A stretch of DNA of 35,865 bases from NCBI GenBank assembly GCA_037968495.1, contig JBBKVP010000034.1, forward strand, positions 1 through 35,865, in the 5' to 3' direction. Position 1 is the stretch's first letter; every line of letters starts with the position of its first letter. Shown here in pieces: positions 32,743 through 35,865 of this stretch. Source of the stretch: Aestuarierythrobacter sp037968495 (GTDB lineage Bacteria; Pseudomonadota; Alphaproteobacteria; Sphingomonadales; Sphingomonadaceae). The notes beneath the pieces are model-generated. The model made no database searches and had not been told where the DNA came from. It saw nothing but the letters and a program-made list of their open reading frames with translations. The translations under genes were made by a program, and so were the position numbers.

Positions 32743-32848
32743 GAATATCGTTTTTTGGCCGCTAAACAGGCCACTTTCGTGTAATTTCAGCCATTTGCCC
32801 CAAAAAATCTGACTTAGTTTCAGCAGCTTAAGTGCGTGAAACAGACGT

Positions 32849-32937
32849 TTCCCTGTTATTCGACGGAACAGGGAATTAATTCGGCGATAACAGGGGGTTT
32901 AATTACCGGAACAGGGACTGTTTTTCAGCATAACAGG
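32849..32937. repeat. Periodic AACAGGGA repeat cluster
   Basis: TTCCCTGTT (32849-32857) and AACAGGGAA (32867-32875) form a 9-bp inverted repeat, and AACAGG then recurs on the plus strand at 32867, 32889, 32910 and 32932, i.e. every 22, 21 and 22 bp. Intervening bases are AT-rich and partly shared (TTAATT). Confidence 0.85.
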
Positions 32938-33091
32938 CAATCGCCGTATCGTTGGCAAACGAACAATCGTCTCTGAACTGACAGCAAACCGGCCTGCCGC
33001 ACCGAAGGTGAATTCAGCTATTAGCCAGACCTTTTCACGAGAACTCCTTTGTGACGTGATAAAGTGGCACAACAGATTCGATGCCAAGAAC

Positions 33092-33190
33092 GTCTGCTCT
33101 TGGGTGGTAATCTGCCTGTCCGCTTTTGGTGAAGTTCAAGAAGCAGCTGAATGTCCGAAAGTGGGTGGTTAGCGGACGTAGGTCCGCTCA
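33092..33190. repeat. TCCGCTTTT/GTGGGTGGT repeat block 1
   Basis: Two degenerate copies are present: CTTGGGTGGTAATCTGCCTG with TCCGCTTTT, then GCTGAATGTCCGAAAGTGGG with TGGTTAGCGGAC. The block ends at the 3' end of the first orphan gene. Confidence 0.75.
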
Positions 33191-33194
33191 ATAA

Positions 33195-33638
33195 TTATGC
33201 CTTTGGCTGCAAGGTCAAGACGCTGGGAGGGCCTACGCTAACTACATCAACAATATGATTTAGCGTGGTCAAGGACCAGTGCTGAAGAGGGCCAGGAATT
33301 TCGTCACATGCGAAAGTGGTTTCAGATACGTAGCGTTGAAAGGCGGAGTTCCACCGTTGCTCAAGGTGATCGATCAATGGCGGTTCGTCCGTTTCAGGTT
33401 TCCAATAGCTTTCGTTCCTGACCGAGTAGGCCACGTAGTTACCCCAATGGATTTCCGATGAACGGGACGCCTCGGTGAGCATTATTTGTTGTCCTTCGCC
33501 GAGCGCGACACCCGCGAACTCGATTGGCTTCGGTTCGCCAAGTAGCCCCTCGACTACGACTATCCTAAGCTCATTGTCTGACGGTTCCCCAATCTCGGTT
33601 AGAAAAAGATTGAGCGCCCCTTTTGAAAAATTCATCAT
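33195..33638 (-). CDS. Orphan hypothetical protein A
   Basis: This 147-residue soluble protein starts MMNFSKGALNLFLTEIG and ends VGPPSVLTLQPKA. No family recognised. It has an acid-rich N-terminal half with VVVEGLLGEP, an aromatic stretch YVAYSVRNESYW, and the C-terminal TTFACDEIPGPLQHWSLTTLN. The start at 33638 is preferred because the frame upstream to 33740 is built from repeat block 2. It lies between two repeat blocks in the same orientation as orphan B, suggesting a mobile or cassette-like origin. An immunity or antitoxin role is possible but unsupported. Confidence 0.6.
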   Translation of the reverse strand: MMNFSKGALNLFLTEIGEPSDNELRIVVVEGLLGEPKPIEFAGVALGEGQQIMLTEASRSSEIHWGNYVAYSVRNESYWKPETDEPPLIDHLEQRWNSAFQRYVSETTFACDEIPGPLQHWSLTTLNHIVDVVSVGPPSVLTLQPKA

Positions 33639-33684
33639 CACATTCCAATGCGTTCGCGAGAACACGAATAACCGCGCACTGGTG

Positions 33685-33816
33685 GTGTCCGCAAGTGGGT
33701 CGTCTGCAGACTGTCCGCTTTTATCAGAAACCCACGACAAGTGGACAGTCCGCTTTTTGTAAGATGCAACAAGCTGCTGAATGTCATAAACTGGGTGGGA
33801 AGCTGCCGCTTAGTCG
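33685..33816. repeat. TCCGCTTTT/GTGGGTGGT repeat block 2
   Basis: The block contains GTCCGCAAGTGGGTCGTCTG, two copies of TCCGCTTTT (33714-33722 and 33749-33757) and GCTGCTGAATGTCATAAACT with GGGTGGGAAGCTGCCG. It lies between orphan genes A and B. Confidence 0.75.
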
Positions 33817-34244
33817 GACTCTTTCAACCACTTCTCCAAGTCAGGCTGCATCCAACCCAAATCCTCGGTTAATCCAAATGTATCACATTGGTTTTTGAAC
33901 GTATCTAAAGCGAAACCAAAGCCCATGCGGTAACCTCTGGTAAAATCCGTATCTGTCGATTGGTCTTCTTGCTGCTCGCGCAGCCAAACGACAGTATCGC
34001 GGAGCATCATCGCCTCATCAGATGGCTCAATAACCTTCAACGACGAAGCTGCGTAGCGCAGTATGTAAGGCTTCTCCGTTGGCTCCCTAATCGGAAGCGT
34101 CTTGCCAAAGAAAGCAACATAGCAATCATAGGCGTCGATTTCGTCATTCCCCCAGCAGTGAACAACGACACCCTCTTCAGGCTTGCCCTCCTCGCTTTCC
34201 AGCCGCACTTTTGTGCCGGGTGATAAATATCGATCTTTTGTCAT
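33810..34244 (-). CDS. Orphan hypothetical protein B
   Basis: This 144-residue soluble protein starts MTKDRYLSPGTKVRLES, continues with a beta-rich segment (EEGVVVHCWG, CYVAFFG) that could be an SH3-like barrel, and has a helical acidic C-terminal half (LRDTVVWLREQQEDQ, GYRMGFGFALDTFKNQC). No family recognised. AATTGAAGAATG provides only a weak ribosome-binding site. It is flanked by repeat blocks 2 and 3 and oriented like orphan A. Confidence 0.65.
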   Translation of the reverse strand: MTKDRYLSPGTKVRLESEEGKPEEGVVVHCWGNDEIDAYDCYVAFFGKTLPIREPTEKPYILRYAASSLKVIEPSDEAMMLRDTVVWLREQQEDQSTDTDFTRGYRMGFGFALDTFKNQCDTFGLTEDLGWMQPDLEKWLKESD

Positions 34245-34262
34245 TCTTCAATTCTGACAGAG

Positions 34263-34461
34263 GTATGCAACGTCCGCAATTGATGTCGTGGACGGCTCCG
34301 CTATTGGGTCGTTAGCGGACCGTCCGCTCTCACCCAAAACGGAGCGGTAGCTGTCAGTCGGCTTTTGGTGGCATTCAATGTGCTATCGAATGTCCGATAT
34401 TGGGTGGTAAGCTGCCTGTCCGCTTTTACGCGGGCAAACCGGCTGAGCGGACATTTAGACG
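34263..34461. repeat. TCCGCTTTT/GTGGGTGGT repeat block 3
   Basis: The block holds at least three degenerate copies. The clearest is GAATGTCCGATATTGGGTGG followed by TAAGCTGCCTGTCCGCTTTT (34388-34427). It ends with GAGCGGACATTTAGAC. Confidence 0.8.
34295..34345. repeat. Nested hairpin inside repeat block 3
   Basis: Outer arms GCTCCG (34295-34300) and CGGAGC (34340-34345), middle arms TTGGGT (34304-34309) and ACCCAA (34332-34337), and inner perfect arms AGCGGAC (34314-34320) and GTCCGCT (34322-34328) around one base nest into one long hairpin. Confidence 0.85.
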
Positions 34462-34749
34462 ATCATTCTGGGCGAAAGCAACGCGCCCAATTCCAGCCAT
34501 TCAGAAGCCCGTTTGTGCGGTTGCAGGGTGACATTCGTGCGGGCTGATAGATATTATCCAAAGCGCAGCAGAAGCGCACACATGCGAGCCAGTGAGAACC
34601 GATCACCGACGCTGGCAAAAAGCTATCGCTGGATTAGCTGGGTTCTCGCTAGGCGACATCTGGTGAACTTTTCGCTAATGATTGCTCATCGCCCTCGACG
34701 TGGCAGGAGCTTTTACGGAGCTATAGGCCCTTTGGATCGTCGCTCTAAG

Positions 34750-35505
34750 TCAGCCGAATGCTTTGAATATCCCGTATCCGCTGGTGAGCGAAAGGATGAC
34801 TCCCACTAGCAGCAGGAGGGGCTTCGCCGGCACACGTTTGGCGATGATCGCACCGAAGGGCGCGGCAAGTACGCCGCCGATCAGCAGTCCAACTGTCGCT
34901 TGCGTAACGACCTCGAAGCCAAGCGAGAACAGGAACGTGACGGAGATAGCCAAGGTGAGGAAGAACTCCGCACTGTTTACCGTGCCGATGGTCTTGCGGG
35001 GCGATGAACCTTGCACCAGCAGATTGGATGTTACGACCGGACCCCAACCCCCGCCGCCCGCTGCATCGAGAAATCCGCCAGCGAGGCCAAGTGGGGCGAC
35101 GAAGCGCGGTTCCTTCAATTGCGGCGGATAACGCCAACCGCGATAGATCAGAACAAGGCCAATTGTTGCCAGATAGGCAAGGATGAAGGGTTTGACGATC
35201 GAAGCATCAATGTTGCTCAGCAAATAAGCGCCCAATATACCGCCGATCACCCCCGGAATGGCCAGCCGCCGGAACAGTTTCCAGTCGATGTTCCTGTGAT
35301 GCAGATGGCTGAGCCCTGAAACACCGGTCGTTACGCATTCGACCGCGTGCACTCCAGCGGAGGCTACCGCAGGCGGAACCCCCAAGCTGATCAGGACTGT
35401 AGTCGAGATTACTCCGAAGGCCATGCCCAATGCGCCGTCAACGAGCTGTGCGGCAAAGCCTATAAGGATGAAGATCAAAAGCGTCTGGGAGAAAAAGTCC
35501 GGCAT
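34750..35505 (-). CDS. TauE/SafE (TSUP) family sulfite exporter-like permease
   Basis: This 251-residue polytopic membrane protein has about eight hydrophobic helices in two repeated halves, with the TSUP signature GFAAQLVDGALGMAFGVIS near the start and its counterpart LGLAGGFLDAAGGGGWGPVV in the second half. TSUP members move sulfite, sulfoacetate or other organosulfur anions; the substrate is unclear. I start at ATG 35505 (MPDFFSQTL) rather than 35532. Nothing nearby points to sulfur metabolism. Confidence 0.9.
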   Translation of the reverse strand: MPDFFSQTLLIFILIGFAAQLVDGALGMAFGVISTTVLISLGVPPAVASAGVHAVECVTTGVSGLSHLHHRNIDWKLFRRLAIPGVIGGILGAYLLSNIDASIVKPFILAYLATIGLVLIYRGWRYPPQLKEPRFVAPLGLAGGFLDAAGGGGWGPVVTSNLLVQGSSPRKTIGTVNSAEFFLTLAISVTFLFSLGFEVVTQATVGLLIGGVLAAPFGAIIAKRVPAKPLLLLVGVILSLTSGYGIFKAFG

Positions 35506-35649
35506 GGCGAACGACCTTGCTGAGGCGACCAATCTATGTCGCAGCGTTATTTCACTGAGCTGCAGTCAAAGCAGCTAGTGCACAAGCGGAATTGCGCTTC
35601 TATCGGTCGAACTAGATGTTTCTTGCCGCAGCCGGTCGATTGGCCGGGC

Positions 35650-35865
35650 TCAAATCGTCAGATACCCGACATACCCCGCATAAAGCACGAGGAATACGCC
35701 GCCCTCCCATCGCCTGAGGGTCCATCCGGTCCGCAGGAACAGCCCAAGCAGCGCCGTTGTGCCCAGCAGTACCCAGATGTCGAAGGCCGCGATTTCCGGC
35801 GGGATCGAGATCGGATGCACAATTGCTGTAACCCCGAGAATGCCGAGAACGTTGTAGATGTTCGA
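35650..35865 (-). CDS. Calcium/sodium antiporter, C-terminal part (window edge)
   Basis: The last 71 codons of a membrane protein are present, and the gene runs off the window. SNIYNVLGILGVTAIVHP corresponds to the second alpha-repeat of CaCA-family K+-independent Na+/Ca2+ exchangers (YrbG type: S-N--N-LGILG), followed by two further helices and the usual short ending GYVGYLTI. The full product presumably swaps Na+ for Ca2+ across the inner membrane. Confidence 0.85.
   Translation of the reverse strand, partial: SNIYNVLGILGVTAIVHPISIPPEIAAFDIWVLLGTTALLGLFLRTGWTLRRWEGGVFLVLYAGYVGYLTI

Larger units (their letters stand above)
32669..33194. other. Gene-free repeat-rich interval
   Basis: No real gene is seen in this 526-bp stretch. 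It holds the AACAGGGA repeat cluster (32715-32742 and 32849-32937) and the first copies of the TCCGCTTTT family (from about 33100). Frames on both strands are short and repeat-derived. Confidence 0.75.
34245..34749. other. Gene-free interval with repeat block 3
   Basis: The first 220 bp are repeat block 3 with a large hairpin. The rest, 34462-34749, shows no convincing frame, RNA or repeat on either strand; a plus-strand frame at 34513 looks like noise because it is Arg/Ser-rich with no family features. Confidence 0.7.

Noticed and set aside
32849..32937. CRISPR array
   Set aside because: Repeat units are only about 8 bp, with no unique spacers of 30 bp or more, and no cas genes are present.
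32899..33087. Minus-strand frame of 62 codons in the repeat region
   Set aside because: Built partly from the AACAGGGA repeats and lacks a ribosome-binding site.
33092..34461. Integron cassettes with attC sites
   Set aside because: The repeats do not contain the paired GTTRRRY/RYYYAAC core sites in the right places and no integrase gene is in the window.
34513..34809. Plus-strand frame of 98 codons
   Set aside because: Arg/Ser-rich, overlaps the end of the TSUP gene on the other strand, no family features.

Overview
The window looks like chromosomal DNA of a pigmented alphaproteobacterium in the Sphingomonadales, most likely Erythrobacteraceae. This rests on the GcrA cell-cycle regulator, a DUF1476/zeta F1-ATPase inhibitor gene, the IF-2 N-terminus, a crtW-crtZ ketolase/hydroxylase pair, and families of short intergenic repeats. 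The genus is not determinable from what I can see. Most of the window is dense housekeeping sequence; the less ordinary parts are the psp locus (20.9-24.3 kb), the rimK locus (3.5-6.7 kb) and a repeat-rich accessory stretch (32.7-34.5 kb).

Layout. 1-3.5 kb: tRNA-Ser(CGA), hspQ, a small membrane protein with a PH-like tail, an ABC-2 permease with no ATPase beside it, gcrA with its terminator, and a DUF1993 protein. 3.5-6.7 kb (minus strand): a tight four-gene unit made of a retropepsin-like protease (RimB type), the RimK amidoligase, an AstE/AspA-like metallohydrolase and a spermidine-synthase-like protein. 6.8-19.2 kb (minus strand): the conserved translation/transcription cluster rimP-nusA-ylxR-infB-(small membrane protein)-DUF1697-rbfA-tdk-GNAT-M50 protease-truB-rpsO-pnp, with many ATGA/GTGA overlaps. 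19.3-19.8 kb: a decayed ArsI-like glyoxalase fragment and a small membrane ORF.

19.8-24.7 kb: a phage-shock (envelope stress) locus. Divergent pspF faces a clear sigma-54 promoter with palindromic upstream sites. The operon reads: 56-residue membrane leader protein, pspA, pspB, pspC, then five consecutive small genes, each encoding one N-terminal membrane helix and a PspB-like coiled-coil motif, then sufE. The five-gene array is the most striking feature of the window.

24.8-32.7 kb: a YqaE/Pmp3 protein, a hypothetical gene, crtZ-crtW, a hot-dog thioesterase, leuC, a small membrane protein gene, leuD, a quinone oxidoreductase, the zeta ATPase inhibitor, bolA and the CGFS glutaredoxin grxD (ended by a strong terminator), and a Nudix hydrolase. 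32.7-34.75 kb: two repeat families, an AACAGGGA motif with 21-22 bp periodicity and a TCCGCTTTT/GTGGGTGGT family with large hairpins, surrounding two orphan genes of unknown function. 34.75 kb to the end: a TauE/SafE-type permease and the C-terminus of a Ca2+/Na+ exchanger cut by the window edge.

Functions were assigned by reading motifs and recalling families; no database search was run.
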